A stretch of DNA of 61,463 nucleotides from Candidatus Cardinium hertigii (GTDB taxonomy: Bacteria; Bacteroidota; Bacteroidia; Cytophagales_A; Amoebophilaceae), in assembly GCF_003788695.1 (NCBI RefSeq), contig NZ_RARA01000025.1, positions 111,055 through 172,517 on the forward strand, written 5' to 3'. The notes beneath the pieces are model-generated. The model was given only the letters and a program-made list of their open reading frames with translations, was not told the origin of the DNA and made no database searches. Below, one piece after another: positions 45,230 to 54,962 of this stretch (the first letter of the stretch is position 1; each line of letters opens with the position of its first letter). The position numbers and the translations under genes are program-made.

Positions 45230-46546
45230 ATGTGTTATATAAGTAAATACCGCAAAAAAAATTTTATTTTGCCAGTTATCATCACTACCGTTACAGCTGC
45301 TTTAGTATTTATGGGTTGCACAAAAAGCAGCCTGTCTATGCAATCCAATAAACCAGACAGCTGTTTTAAACCAGGTAGTTCATCACAAATGGTGCAACAA
45401 AGCAAGCATGTAAAGCGTGAATATGCAGAGACAAGCAACGATGCTGTTGGCGGCATCATATGGTTGCATGGGTTAAATGGCACTGCAGATGCATTTGATC
45501 CTATTGAACAAAAACTTTTAAGGGATTTTAAGGCAAAAAAACTACTCATTATAAAGCCCACCTGCAGAGAAGAATTCCGCTCTATAAAAGAAAAAATAGG
45601 TACCCAGGCAAAAAACGTATTCGATGAAATAAAAGATTGCTTAACTAAGCATGGTAAAGATCTAGAAAAATTTCCGTTAATAGTCATCGCCAATAGCCAA
45701 GGAGCGCTTGTTGCTTGTAATCTATACGATAATTTTGGTAAAAAATTAAATATTAAAGGAATGGTGCTACTTGGTTCGCCTTTAACGGGGACTTCTGTAT
45801 TTGAGCGTACATATGGAGATGTGCACACATTCATTAATAATGGTGCTGAGGGCTTGGGACTTATGGGTATAGATCCTGCTACACTTCGAATTAGTATGGA
45901 TGCCATGGTTACAGTATTAAACTTTGGTAAAAAGATTGCAAAATTCCTTGATGTAAACAAAACAGCCGGCTTAGATGCTATGCATCCCACTAGCCCTGAT
46001 ATACAAACTTGCAGGAAAGTCTTACGTGATGATGCGCACAATAGGCATGATGTAATTGTTGCAAGTCATCAAGATGATTTTGTAAAGGTAGCTGAGCTTG
46101 ATGAACAAACGTTATCTCCGGAAGATCGTCAAGCCATGAGAAGATTAAATCGCAGTTATGCACAGTTTTTGACTGGCGATGCAAATGAATTACACGATGG
46201 TTTGATACCTACAAGGAGCCAATTGCATAGAGGCAGTAGCTTAGAAGACCTTACTGGCCTTGTAGATGGTCAAAGCGAAGAAGAAGTCTTGCTGATACCG
46301 CTACCTGGTCAGAGTAAGACTGAAATGCATTTGTATAAAGATGTAATCCATGCAGACAATTATATTGTACTTGGAAACGTAATGGTTAAAAATTACTGGT
46401 CCGTACCCATTCCTAAAAAAAGGTATATACTTTATTCTGAAAAAGTCTATGAAAAAAGCATAAAACCAGCTATAGAGAAAATGCTAAATGCATCCAATCC
46501 GCTATCCGTAGATGAGCTAAACATGGGTGGATTGTCATTAGGTTAA
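45230..46546 (+). CDS. Lipoprotein with alpha/beta-hydrolase domain
   Basis: 438 residues. Lipobox FMGC with Cys30. The hydrolase core begins at about 74 with GIIWLHGLNGTADAFD (oxyanion-loop type HG), then VIANSQGAL with nucleophile Ser156, then LLGSPLTGTSVFE. Candidate acid/base residues lie later (for example DGLIPTRSQ, VIHADN). The fold suits an esterase, lipase or acyltransferase acting outside the inner membrane. Substrate unknown. It lies between two other lipoprotein genes of unknown role, which suggests a shared secreted or surface function, although gaps of 278 and 117 bases allow separate promoters. Confidence 0.72.
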   Translation: MCYISKYRKKNFILPVIITTVTAALVFMGCTKSSLSMQSNKPDSCFKPGSSSQMVQQSKHVKREYAETSNDAVGGIIWLHGLNGTADAFDPIEQKLLRDFKAKKLLIIKPTCREEFRSIKEKIGTQAKNVFDEIKDCLTKHGKDLEKFPLIVIANSQGALVACNLYDNFGKKLNIKGMVLLGSPLTGTSVFERTYGDVHTFINNGAEGLGLMGIDPATLRISMDAMVTVLNFGKKIAKFLDVNKTAGLDAMHPTSPDIQTCRKVLRDDAHNRHDVIVASHQDDFVKVAELDEQTLSPEDRQAMRRLNRSYAQFLTGDANELHDGLIPTRSQLHRGSSLEDLTGLVDGQSEEEVLLIPLPGQSKTEMHLYKDVIHADNYIVLGNVMVKNYWSVPIPKKRYILYSEKVYEKSIKPAIEKMLNASNPLSVDELNMGGLSLG

Positions 46547-46663
46547 TGTGAATTCGAGCGTAAATTGCCCGTATACGTTCACTTTCGTAGCAGAAATGTT
46601 TTTAATTTAATTATTTAGATGTAAATTTATATAATCTTTTAATCTATAAAATTAAGTATAGCT

Positions 46664-47746
46664 ATGAAAAATAAATTCAAATTCTCCTTGAAGGAGAATA
46701 ATAAAAATCTTTATGGTTCCTTGGTATTACATGGTTCCTTGGTATTACTTTGTACAGCATTAACTGGATGTGGCAAATCTACCAATACGTTAAATATGGA
46801 TTTGAAACGAGGTTTCTTATCTGGTAAAGACGGCTTATCTAAAAAAGAAGAAATCAAACAAGAGCCTAAAGATGAAGCTTCATCTTCGGGAATAAACTTG
46901 CAAAGTAATAATAACACGACCTCATCTTTAGAGGTTAACCAGGTTGTACAAGCTGTAAAAACGATGGAAATTTCTATTTCTTCTCCTGGTATAAGACCAA
47001 TGATACAGGATTTATTAACCCTACAAAAGAAAGTTGCTGCTGATGCTGATCTTAAGTTATTTATAGCAGAATTATTGATCACACAAAATGACCTCATGCG
47101 TGAAGTTGATGAGAAGATTACGAAATTTGGGAGAAGTGACCTATTACAAAAATATAAGGAGTATGTTTTAAATGCTTTACGAGTTAATATGGATCAGGGA
47201 GTGAACATTACGTCAATACCGTTAACAGAGCTAATTACCGTACCTAGTACTAGTTTCGAAGCAGACGCAATGCAAAAATGGATACAAAACCCGGACAATA
47301 TACTGTATATTAATAATCCTCAAACTTTTGAAAAAATAGCAAAAATACGTAAAAAGATGCACCAACATAAGGCAATGTTAGACACCATTGGTAAGTGCTA
47401 CTCTAGTCATATCCATAATCAATGTATAGAAAGGCCATCAACGTTATTATTGATATTGCTTATACAGGTTATGCTTTCTAATCCTAATAATCAGATCAAA
47501 ATTGATGATTTGATAAAAAAATTAAAGTATAATCCTGCTTCAGGCATAATTAGTAAAGATCAAGGCATGATTATAGAAGCTATAGAAGCTGTAGAAGTAT
47601 TACAACTAATACAAAACATGTTCATGCCATCTCACTCTTTCCGTTATGACCGCATCCATGCAAAACATATTGATGACATAAAAAGGAGATGTAAGGAATT
47701 GATGCCATTAATATTTTTAAACGATACTAATGAAACAAAAAAATAA
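46664..47746 (+). CDS. Lipoprotein of unknown function
   Basis: 360 residues. The signal peptide ends in a lipobox (LTGC, Cys36) and is extended by an exact 18-base tandem duplication (46713-46730 and 46731-46748), so GSLVLH is partly doubled. A perfect 19-base hairpin-forming palindrome (ATTCTCCTT, G, AAGGAGAAT at 46681-46699) lies at codons 6-12. The mature protein has a Ser/Glu-rich linker and then a helical domain (about 90-360). I recognise no family or catalytic site. Confidence 0.65.
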   Translation: MKNKFKFSLKENNKNLYGSLVLHGSLVLLCTALTGCGKSTNTLNMDLKRGFLSGKDGLSKKEEIKQEPKDEASSSGINLQSNNNTTSSLEVNQVVQAVKTMEISISSPGIRPMIQDLLTLQKKVAADADLKLFIAELLITQNDLMREVDEKITKFGRSDLLQKYKEYVLNALRVNMDQGVNITSIPLTELITVPSTSFEADAMQKWIQNPDNILYINNPQTFEKIAKIRKKMHQHKAMLDTIGKCYSSHIHNQCIERPSTLLLILLIQVMLSNPNNQIKIDDLIKKLKYNPASGIISKDQGMIIEAIEAVEVLQLIQNMFMPSHSFRYDRIHAKHIDDIKRRCKELMPLIFLNDTNETKK

Positions 47747-47804
47747 TATCTAGGGGAGTTTATATCATTAGGAGGCCGTTGCAACAGACCGACAGTATAT
47801 TTTT

Positions 47805-48252
47805 GTATCCGTTCAGTGGTGTGGCCTATACGTATTACGTATTCGTATTTTTAAAGTATCCGTTCAGTAGTATGGCCTGCATATCCCTGTTCGTACCCAT
47901 TAGCAAAGCGCAATAATGCAAGGTCATAAAAAACGCGCCTTGAACAAAGCTGTGACTAGAAAACCTCAGTCTGAAAGCTATTAGAAAATCAACTTGTTTG
48001 AGCCCAAGGCTGCAAGCCTGGGCGAGTTTTGATTTTCAGCTTTCAGGCTGAAGTTTTCAACAGCTTTGTTCACCAGCGCTTGATTTTTTTTGGCTACTTT
48101 TTTTGATCAAGCAAAAAAAGTAGCTTTAAAAGTAGTAGTTTTTTTTAAAAAAAAGAAGTAGTTTAAAAAAAATGGATAAAATCATCAATTATTAAATATT
48201 AGCCATTTGCTATAATCTATAAAATATGGCTACCACGCAAGTGGACGGATAC
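47805..48252 (-). mobile_element. GTATCCGTTCA element, copy F
   Basis: 448 bp in reverse orientation in the 530-base gap 47747-48276. The right terminus is duplicated: GTATCCGTTCAGTGGTGTGGCC at 47805 and GTATCCGTTCAGTAGTATGGCC at 47856. The left terminus ends at 48252 (GTGGACGGATAC, one mismatch). Outer stem GAACAAAGCTGTG/CAGCTTTGTTC; inner stem AAACCTCAGTCTGAAAG with CTTTCAGGCTGAAGTTTT. Tip GCCCAAGGCTGCAAGCCTGGGC. No coding sequence. Confidence 0.8.
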
Positions 48253-48276
48253 GTTTACGTTCCTGATAAGGAATTT

Positions 48277-50088
48277 CTACCTTGCACCACTTAGCTCCTC
48301 CACTTGATAGGCCAAAGCAACTTCTTTACCATAAAAAGCTAATGCCATACAACTAATCTTTTTTATATGCGCATAGGTTGTGAGATGCGCATCATATTTT
48401 TTGGTAATAATTTGTTCCAAACCTGCCTGAGCGGTAGCTGCTAAATCATTAGATGATGTAGCTAATTTGTGCTCAATAACCATGGCCCAGTCTCCATAGC
48501 CTACTTTAGGAAAGAGCAAGTGATCACATCTACCATAACCCGTTTCTTGGTTAGAAGTGATATGATAACGATTTGATAAAGGAGCCAACAAACCGCCTAT
48601 TAAATTATGATAATCTTTTTCTTGGCTTAAATCATGGTAGCTCGTAGCGTTTAACAAATAGTTTCTTAGCTGCGCTACAAATGGTTCCAGTTGTTGGTTT
48701 AACAATAACCCTATAAAATCACGATATGCACTAGGCGCTATACGTAACTGCTTACCCACCCAATCAATAATCCTTTCTACATAAATGCCCCGTACTTCTC
48801 TATTGGGAATCGTTAATATATATTTTAGATCTTCCGGGTCATCATTTACCAGCATAGGATTTAAGTAGCCAGAAAAAACCAGCAAACTATAAAACAGATC
48901 TTTATTCTCTGTTAATTTTTCTAAGGAAAGCTGTTTGTATAATTTCCTAATCAATCCCTTTCCGGATAATAAAGTTTGTATATCTGATTGTATAGAATCT
49001 GTTAGCAATGCTTTATCTACTAAACCGGTACCACCGCTGTCTAACCAATAGTAGTCAAGCAGGCCTTCACTAGCTAGACATTGCATCATAGACCAAGGGT
49101 TGTAAATTAACTCACCCCCAAAAGTATAGCCATTATACCAATCCTTGATTTTTGCTGGTTCTGTTTGGGTAGGCACCTTACTAAGCAAATCATCTACTTC
49201 GCTTTGCGTAAAACCATAAAATTGTGTAAAGTTTTTATCCAACAGCGTATATTCCCGTACATTATTGAGGTCTGAAAAGAGATTGGCTTTGGCTATGCGT
49301 AATATACCTGTGATAACGCCTTTTTCTAAATAGGGATTGCTTTTTAAGGCACTACCAAAAATCCCACGGAATAGTTCTAAAACTTCTTCAAAGGATTCAT
49401 TTTGATTACCAAATTTAATATATGAACTGTTGATAGGGGTATCGTATTCATCAATCAGAATATAGACCTTTTGGTTAAAATGTTTGTAGAGCAGTTCACT
49501 TAAAAAACGCAACCCTTGTTTTAAATCATTTTTATAGAGTTTCCCATCCAAATAGCACTGTAATTTCTCTTTTTGAGCATTATCCAGTAATCTCCCTGAT
49601 GCTGCTAGATGTACGCTTAGATAACGATGGCAGGAAAATAATGTTATAATTTGATCTTTAATTCCTTCTTCAATTTCTTGATAACTGCTTCCTTTAACAT
49701 CTTTCAGGTTAAGCAAGATAACTGGAAATTGCCCCTGGCGTTTCATAGCATGGGGATAGCTGGTAATTTTTAAAGGGTAGAGTACTTTAGTTTCGTTAAA
49801 TCCTATATCTATACTACCTCCCTTAAAAAGCAAATAATTTGTGCGTGCTTCTTCTGCTAGTTTATTACCTTCTTGGTCTACTTCAATCTCAAAAAACTTG
49901 CGCAGCATATCCATGTTCAAGCTCTTACCCCAACGTCTGGGACGGGTAATCAGTATTACCTCGCTGCTTTCTTCCAATAATGCTTGAATCATTAAGCTTT
50001 TATCTACAAATACATCACTATGCAACAATAGGGTTTTAAAGTCATCGGTTCCCGTTCGGATGCGGGAATGCGTAGATACATGGGTCAT
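48277..50088 (-). CDS. AAA-ATPase-like protein with C-terminal PD-(D/E)XK nuclease domain
   Basis: About 603 residues from ATG 50088 (MTHVSTHSRIRTGTDDF), the usual start of the family; an in-frame ATG at 50148 would add 20 residues. Walker A is the family's RPRRWGKS (residues 49-56 here). VYILIDEYDTPIN is Walker B. The C-terminal domain has GRCDHLLF, then VIEHK (Asp522, Glu539, Lys541), the PD-(D/E)XK arrangement of DUF1703. These AAA-ATPase_like/DUF1703 proteins are abundant in some Bacteroidota and symbionts; their role is not established, with defence, transposition and host interaction all proposed. The gene is complete and bordered by repeat copy F. Confidence 0.88.
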   Translation of the reverse strand: MTHVSTHSRIRTGTDDFKTLLLHSDVFVDKSLMIQALLEESSEVILITRPRRWGKSLNMDMLRKFFEIEVDQEGNKLAEEARTNYLLFKGGSIDIGFNETKVLYPLKITSYPHAMKRQGQFPVILLNLKDVKGSSYQEIEEGIKDQIITLFSCHRYLSVHLAASGRLLDNAQKEKLQCYLDGKLYKNDLKQGLRFLSELLYKHFNQKVYILIDEYDTPINSSYIKFGNQNESFEEVLELFRGIFGSALKSNPYLEKGVITGILRIAKANLFSDLNNVREYTLLDKNFTQFYGFTQSEVDDLLSKVPTQTEPAKIKDWYNGYTFGGELIYNPWSMMQCLASEGLLDYYWLDSGGTGLVDKALLTDSIQSDIQTLLSGKGLIRKLYKQLSLEKLTENKDLFYSLLVFSGYLNPMLVNDDPEDLKYILTIPNREVRGIYVERIIDWVGKQLRIAPSAYRDFIGLLLNQQLEPFVAQLRNYLLNATSYHDLSQEKDYHNLIGGLLAPLSNRYHITSNQETGYGRCDHLLFPKVGYGDWAMVIEHKLATSSNDLAATAQAGLEQIITKKYDAHLTTYAHIKKISCMALAFYGKEVALAYQVEELSGAR

Positions 50089-50208
50089 AATGGAAAGAAT
50101 TTGAAATGGGACATAAATAGGTTGCCTAACACAAAAAGAAGGTGACAACTGCTTTTTTATGAATTTAGCAAAATTTAAAAGAAAAAAAATGTAAGAGAAA
50201 AGTGGTTA

Positions 50209-50868
50209 CTATACATGCGATGATTGGTTGGAAATACGATCTGTAATATTTTTCATTAATTCCAAAAAATCATCTTGCTCTAGATGATGCACTCGAAGAA
50301 AGGGGCATACATGCAATTGTAGTGCTTTTTCATAAGCTAATTGAATGGCTTTAAAACGATTTTTGGACATTTGATCGAATAGGTCCTGTTTGCTTCTGGC
50401 CTGGTTACGCAATTGAAAAGTATTAAAATCCAGGTCGCAATAGATACATAGATCTGGCATTAACCCAGAAAAAAAACGATGAGTAGATAAAAAAGGTTCC
50501 CAGGACTGGGGTTTATCTGTTAATTGGTAGGCTATAGTAGAAAAAATAAATCGATCAAAGACGATAACATGTACATCATCTACCAGTGCCTCTTGATGGA
50601 TGAGCTCATTGCGTGCAGCCAAAAATAGAAAAAATTCTGTAGTGGGATTTGCTCCCATCTCTTGAACCGCTAAGATCGTTTCCCAAATTACTTGCGCATT
50701 TTTACTTCCTTTCGGATCGTGCAAAAGCTTTACACGATAACCTTGGTTCAATAAAGTACCTTGAATGTGATGAGCTAAAGTCGTTTTGCCAGAAAAATCT
50801 ATACCTTCGATAACTAGAATAAATGGCCTAGCCTGTGCTTCAGGTTGGCTTTTTGCTATATTTTTCAT
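50209..50868 (-). CDS. tmk: Thymidylate kinase
   Basis: 219 residues. P-loop GIDFSGKT (22-29), DRF motif in VIVFDRFIFSTIAYQL, and a lid-type C-terminal segment. It phosphorylates dTMP to dTDP in the cytoplasm. The first ten residues are extra relative to the family core. The P-loop form (DFSGKT rather than DGSGKT) is a variant. It lies 61 bases downstream of the metal permease region on the opposite strand, divergent from the ABC permease gene at 51040. Confidence 0.85.
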   Translation of the reverse strand: MKNIAKSQPEAQARPFILVIEGIDFSGKTTLAHHIQGTLLNQGYRVKLLHDPKGSKNAQVIWETILAVQEMGANPTTEFFLFLAARNELIHQEALVDDVHVIVFDRFIFSTIAYQLTDKPQSWEPFLSTHRFFSGLMPDLCIYCDLDFNTFQLRNQARSKQDLFDQMSKNRFKAIQLAYEKALQLHVCPFLRVHHLEQDDFLELMKNITDRISNQSSHV

Positions 50869-51039
50869 ATATAGATTATTTTAATACTTACATGTGCAAA
50901 AAAACTGGCTGATTGTACCATTAAAAATACAAATTAAATCCAGTATCTATTAAAAAATAAAGTTTAACTCAAAATTAAGTATATTGCATCCAAGCTTATG
51001 CAATTATACACAACATATGGAAATAGCATTTATTAAATC

Positions 51040-51906
51040 ATGAGCGCTATTCAAAATTTTATTTCTTTATTAGATCCAAATGTACGAAACGTACTGCTAG
51101 GAACTATTTTGTTGAGTACCAGTAGTTCTATGATTGGCATATTTGCCCTTTTAAAAAGGAAAACATTAATTACAGATGCTATTTCCCATGCAGTACTACC
51201 TGGGACCTGTTTGGCTTTTTTTTTAACAGGAGAAAAAAACTCTGTTTGGCTGATTATAGGTGCGTTTATTACGGGTTGGTTGGCATCCATAGCGATCAAT
51301 ACCATAACCACTCAATCGAAAATAAAACAAGATACTGCCATTGCTATTATTGCTTCTCTATCTTTTGGATTTGGCAGTTTTTTATTATCTATTTTGCAAC
51401 ATAGTGGTCAGGCTAGCCAGGGAGGGCTAAAATCATTTTTATTGGGCAGTGCAGCAACCCTATTACGAGAAGATATTAACTTATTGCTGTTATTGAGTTT
51501 AATGATTATTGTAACGCTATTACTATTCTTTAAGGAATTTATGGTCATTGCATTTGATCGACTTTTTGCAAAATCCATAGGTATGCCTGTTCAAAAAATG
51601 GATTTTATATTTACAAGTTTATTGGTACTTGCCATTGTAGTGGGTATAAGAGCAGTAGGTGTGATTTTGATGAGCGCCATGCTCATTACGCCGGCTACTA
51701 CAGCAAGATTTTGGACGGCTAAGATCGCTTACATCATGCTTTTTTCTATTCTCATCTCCCTTTTTTCTTCCCTTACAGGAACGTTTATATCCTATATTGT
51801 GCCTTCGATGCCTACTGGACCTTGGATTGTGTTGATTATGTCTCTTATAGCCTATTGTTCTTTTGCACTTTCTTGGTGTTATCGTACATTCATACAAAAT
51901 AGATGA
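51040..51906 (+). CDS. ABC-3 family metal (Zn/Mn) transporter permease
   Basis: 288 residues with about eight membrane segments. The family blocks are LLKRKTLITDAISHAVLPGTCLAF, GIRAVGVILMSAMLITPATTARF, and a C-terminal GTFISYIVPSMPTGPWIVL. It forms the membrane channel of a ZnuB/MntB-type importer. No ATPase or binding-protein gene is adjacent. A second family member is at 57532. It overlaps the next gene by ATGA, so those two are coupled. Confidence 0.88.
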   Translation: MSAIQNFISLLDPNVRNVLLGTILLSTSSSMIGIFALLKRKTLITDAISHAVLPGTCLAFFLTGEKNSVWLIIGAFITGWLASIAINTITTQSKIKQDTAIAIIASLSFGFGSFLLSILQHSGQASQGGLKSFLLGSAATLLREDINLLLLLSLMIIVTLLLFFKEFMVIAFDRLFAKSIGMPVQKMDFIFTSLLVLAIVVGIRAVGVILMSAMLITPATTARFWTAKIAYIMLFSILISLFSSLTGTFISYIVPSMPTGPWIVLIMSLIAYCSFALSWCYRTFIQNR

Positions 51907-52391
51907 ATCTATTTTGTATGATACCACTTATGCTACCTGCTTTCGATTATAAATCGAAGCAGAAATTAAACAAAACCTATATTTTAGATCTAATACGTAA
52001 AAAATATCTATTGCTAACACCAGAAGAATGGGTACGTCAGCATATGATCAATTATTTGATTCACCATCTTGCTTATCCCAAGGGATTGATCCGTTCGGAG
52101 AAAAAAATAAATGGAACAATGGGAAATTATAGACCCGATATAGTACTATGCGATAGATTAGGGATAGCTAAAATGATTGTAGAATGTAAAGCATATCATC
52201 TAACGCTGACAGAGGCAACTTTGGGGCAAATTATGCAATACCATAGACAACTTTCTGTAGATATTTTATTAGTAACAAATGGTATAATGCATTTTTGTTG
52301 GCAATTGGACCACACTACCCATCAATTTAAAGTAATGGAACATATTCCTGCACATCAGGAATTCTGTAAAGAGCTAGACTATTTCGGATAG
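51903..52391 (+). CDS. HsdR-N-like PD-(D/E)XK nuclease-fold protein
   Basis: 162 residues. PD-(D/E)XK core in YRPDIVLCDRLGIAKMIVECK (Asp79, Glu94, Lys96), with HLTLTEATLGQIMQYHRQL downstream. This matches the N-terminal domain of type I restriction HsdR but stands alone, as is common in Bacteroidota. The start ATG overlaps the TGA of the metal permease gene (ATGA). The role is unknown; a nuclease for DNA repair or processing is likely. Confidence 0.75.
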   Translation: MNLFCMIPLMLPAFDYKSKQKLNKTYILDLIRKKYLLLTPEEWVRQHMINYLIHHLAYPKGLIRSEKKINGTMGNYRPDIVLCDRLGIAKMIVECKAYHLTLTEATLGQIMQYHRQLSVDILLVTNGIMHFCWQLDHTTHQFKVMEHIPAHQEFCKELDYFG

Positions 52392-52597
52392 AACCACATT
52401 GACACTTTAGATTAACCTATTTACCTAAGGTTAACCTATTTACCTAACCTTTCACGTAAGTCCTATCATGCATTGCATATTAAATATTTTTCAAAATATT
52501 TAACAATATATTGCCTATGCCTAAATAATCAATAGCTGGGGCACACTCGCAAATGGACATGATTCCCTATATAAGAAGAAAGGAAATATTAAAAATA

Positions 52598-52688
52598 ACA
52601 AGCCAAGTATCGCGCTGCTACAACCACCTTACCTTTGCTTCCTTCCAGACCTGGAGGATTCGGCAGGAACTAGCCGTACTGGCTTGTT
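52598..52688 (-). ncRNA. ffs: Signal recognition particle RNA (small, 4.5S type)
   Basis: On the minus strand the region reads the universal SRP loop GGTCTGGAAGGAAGCA inside a long stem. The ends AACAAGCC (52598) and GGCTTGTT (52681-52688) pair. It folds as one hairpin of about 91 nt without the Alu part, as in most Gram-negative bacteria. It binds Ffh, encoded at 26554. No tRNA or rRNA is near. Confidence 0.9.
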
Positions 52689-52706
52689 AATGTTAAGTTA
52701 ACACTT

Positions 52707-53100
52707 TTTTTTTAAAAACTACTTCTTTTAAAGCTACTTTTTTTGCTTGATCAAAAAAAGTAGCCAAAAAAAATCAAGCGCTGGTGAACAAAGCTGTTGA
52801 AAATTCCAGTCTGAAAGCTGAAAATCAGAACTCGCCCATGCCTGCGGCCTTGGGCTCAAACAGGCTGATTTTCTACTACCTTGCAGCCTGGAATTTTCTA
52901 GTCACAGCTTTGTTCAAGGCGCGTTTTTTATAAATTTACATTATTGCGCTATTTTTAAATACGAACGTGAAAAAAAATAAAAATACGCATAGGCCAATCG
53001 TTTATTTGTTGAAGCAATTTTATATCGTTATAGAACTGACATACCCTGGAGAGATTTACCAGCACGTTTTGGGAATTATCGCTCACCACTGAACGGATAC
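52707..53100 (+). mobile_element. GTATCCGTTCA element, copy G (with inserted IS fragment)
   Basis: Lacks the left terminus and, like copy E, starts at TTTTTAAAAACTACTTC (about 52707); right terminus TGAACGGATAC ends at 53100. Inner stem GAAAATTCCA (52799-52808) with TGGAATTTTC (52889-52898) is perfect, but its sequence differs from that of copies B and C. Between CGCATAGGCCA (ends 52996) and CACCACTGAACGG is an 86-base insert, a transposase fragment (next entry). Fills most of the 52689-53150 gap. Confidence 0.75.
52996..53085 (+). pseudogene. IS5-family transposase fragment
   Basis: One frame reads [20 protein letters not shown] followed by LPARFGNYR, which is the conserved N-terminal (DUF4096) block of IS5-family transposases with its WRDLP motif. 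Only about 30 codons remain, with no start or stop. It sits inside the right end of repeat copy G, near the terminal repeat. Confidence 0.8.
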
Positions 53101-53150
53101 AAAAACTTCTCATTTTGAATAGAAGCGCTCGTTTATATAGCTCGTTTATT

Positions 53151-54962
53151 TTACTTATCCAATAATTGATTCATATAGCTTTTTATAAACGCAGCTAACG
53201 ATTCTCCTTCTAAAAGACCTTGTGCCAGTAGGGCCAGTTGATAGGAATGCGTTACCAATTCTTTTTGTCTTTCTTTATCAGTAGTATAAAGTATCTTTTT
53301 AGCCAAAAGATGGTTGCCATTAATGGCTAAATGGATGGAACGAAAAGGCTTATTTCCAGGAGCACTTTCTTGTGTAAATCTCTCCATCCGCTTCGAAAAC
53401 TCAGGAGTGATACAGGTTACAGGTAGTTCTTCGGGCAACATAGCAACCACATTCCAGGTAGTTTGTGCAACGTCAATAGTTTTTTCGTAAATCGACTTTA
53501 GTTCTTCTTTTTCTGCTTCTGTAAGTTCAAGTGCTACTGTTTCTTCTTTTTCAATGAGATTACCAATGGTATCGGTATCAACACCTTTAAATTTGATTTT
53601 ATCAAATTTAAACTCACCGAAATTAATAAAGTTGGTGTCAATCTGGCTATTAAGAACCAATACATCATAGCCCTTTTGTTGTATCGATTGTATATAAACA
53701 GCCTGTTTTTGGGGATCTGTGGTATAAAGAAAAACTACATTCCCTTCCTTGTCTGTTTGATTCTCAGATACTTTATTTTTATACGCTGCTATGGTATAGT
53801 AGTGGCCCGATAGGTTTTGCAACAGTACAATTTCTCTAATTTTTTCGTCAAATTTGTCATCTGTCATCATACCATACTTGATGAAAAGGGAAATATCATT
53901 CCATTTAGCTTCATAAGCTTGACGATCTTGTTGAAAAAGTGTTTCTAGTTTTTCTGCTACTTTTTTAGCAATATAAATATTAATTTTTTTTACATTACTG
54001 TCTGATTGCAAGGCATTTCTGGATACATTCAGGGGTATGTCAGGTGAATCAATTACCCCGTGCAACAAACGTAAAAATTCTGGAATAACTTCTTTGACAT
54101 CATTGGTAATAAACACTTGCCGTGCGTAAAGCTGGATAGTTTCTTTTTGCTCAAAATAGTTTGCAGCTTTAGGAAAATAGAGTATTCCCGTTAGTGTAAA
54201 TGGATAGTCAATATTTAGATGAACCCAGAATAGAGGATCTGCTGCAAAGGGATAGAGTTCTTTATAAAATGTAAGGTAATCTTCAGGCTTTAGATCTGCT
54301 GGAATTTTTATCCATAGAGGTGTCGTATTATTGATAACTTTTCCATCAAATAAAATCTCTACCGGCAAAAAACGACAGTGCTTATTTAAAATGGATTGAA
54401 TACGTTCTTTTTTCAAAAATTCTTCGGCATCCTCGGAAAGATGTAAAATAATTTCTGTTCCTATTACATTTTTTTCAACAGGATTTAGTTCAAAATCAGT
54501 GCTTCCATCGCAAGACCAATGGACTGCTTGGGCAGCTGCTTGGTAAGATTTGGTAATAATTTCAACTTTTTTAGCTACCATAAAGGCTGAATAAAAGCCT
54601 AAACCAAAACAACCAATGAGTTGATGTTGCTCAACCTGTTCTTTATATTTTTCTACAAATTCAGTAGCACCAGAAAAAGCAATTTGATTGATATATTGCT
54701 TAATTTCATCAGCCGTCATACCCAGTCCATCATCTTTAATGGTAATGGTTTTATGCGTCTCATCGAGCAGTACTTCTACTACCAATTTGTCAGTAGACCC
54801 CTCATAAAGACCCATAGAACCTAGTTTTTTAAGTTTTTGGATGGCATCTACTCCATTAGCTACTAATTCCCTTAAAAAAATATCTTGATCGGAGTAAAGA
54901 AATTTTTTGATAATGGGGAAAATATTCTCGGTATGTACGGATATGGTTCCTTTTTCGTTCAT
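53151..54962 (-). CDS. htpG: Chaperone HtpG (Hsp90)
   Basis: 603 residues. N-terminal GHKL ATPase: FLRELVANGVDAIQKL (Glu32, Asn36), DDGLGMT (77-83), and GCFGLGFYSAFMVA (lid/ATP motif). Middle and C-terminal domains follow; the middle part includes DSPDIPLNVSRNALQSD. It is somewhat shorter than typical free-living Bacteroidota HtpG. It is an ATP-dependent cytoplasmic chaperone. The gene stands alone behind repeat copy G. Confidence 0.95.
   Translation of the reverse strand: MNEKGTISVHTENIFPIIKKFLYSDQDIFLRELVANGVDAIQKLKKLGSMGLYEGSTDKLVVEVLLDETHKTITIKDDGLGMTADEIKQYINQIAFSGATEFVEKYKEQVEQHQLIGCFGLGFYSAFMVAKKVEIITKSYQAAAQAVHWSCDGSTDFELNPVEKNVIGTEIILHLSEDAEEFLKKERIQSILNKHCRFLPVEILFDGKVINNTTPLWIKIPADLKPEDYLTFYKELYPFAADPLFWVHLNIDYPFTLTGILYFPKAANYFEQKETIQLYARQVFITNDVKEVIPEFLRLLHGVIDSPDIPLNVSRNALQSDSNVKKINIYIAKKVAEKLETLFQQDRQAYEAKWNDISLFIKYGMMTDDKFDEKIREIVLLQNLSGHYYTIAAYKNKVSENQTDKEGNVVFLYTTDPQKQAVYIQSIQQKGYDVLVLNSQIDTNFINFGEFKFDKIKFKGVDTDTIGNLIEKEETVALELTEAEKEELKSIYEKTIDVAQTTWNVVAMLPEELPVTCITPEFSKRMERFTQESAPGNKPFRSIHLAINGNHLLAKKILYTTDKERQKELVTHSYQLALLAQGLLEGESLAAFIKSYMNQLLDK

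Noticed and set aside
45235..46041. 268-codon minus-strand frame
   Set aside because: Antisense to the alpha/beta-hydrolase lipoprotein; no motif, while the plus strand has lipobox and catalytic motifs.
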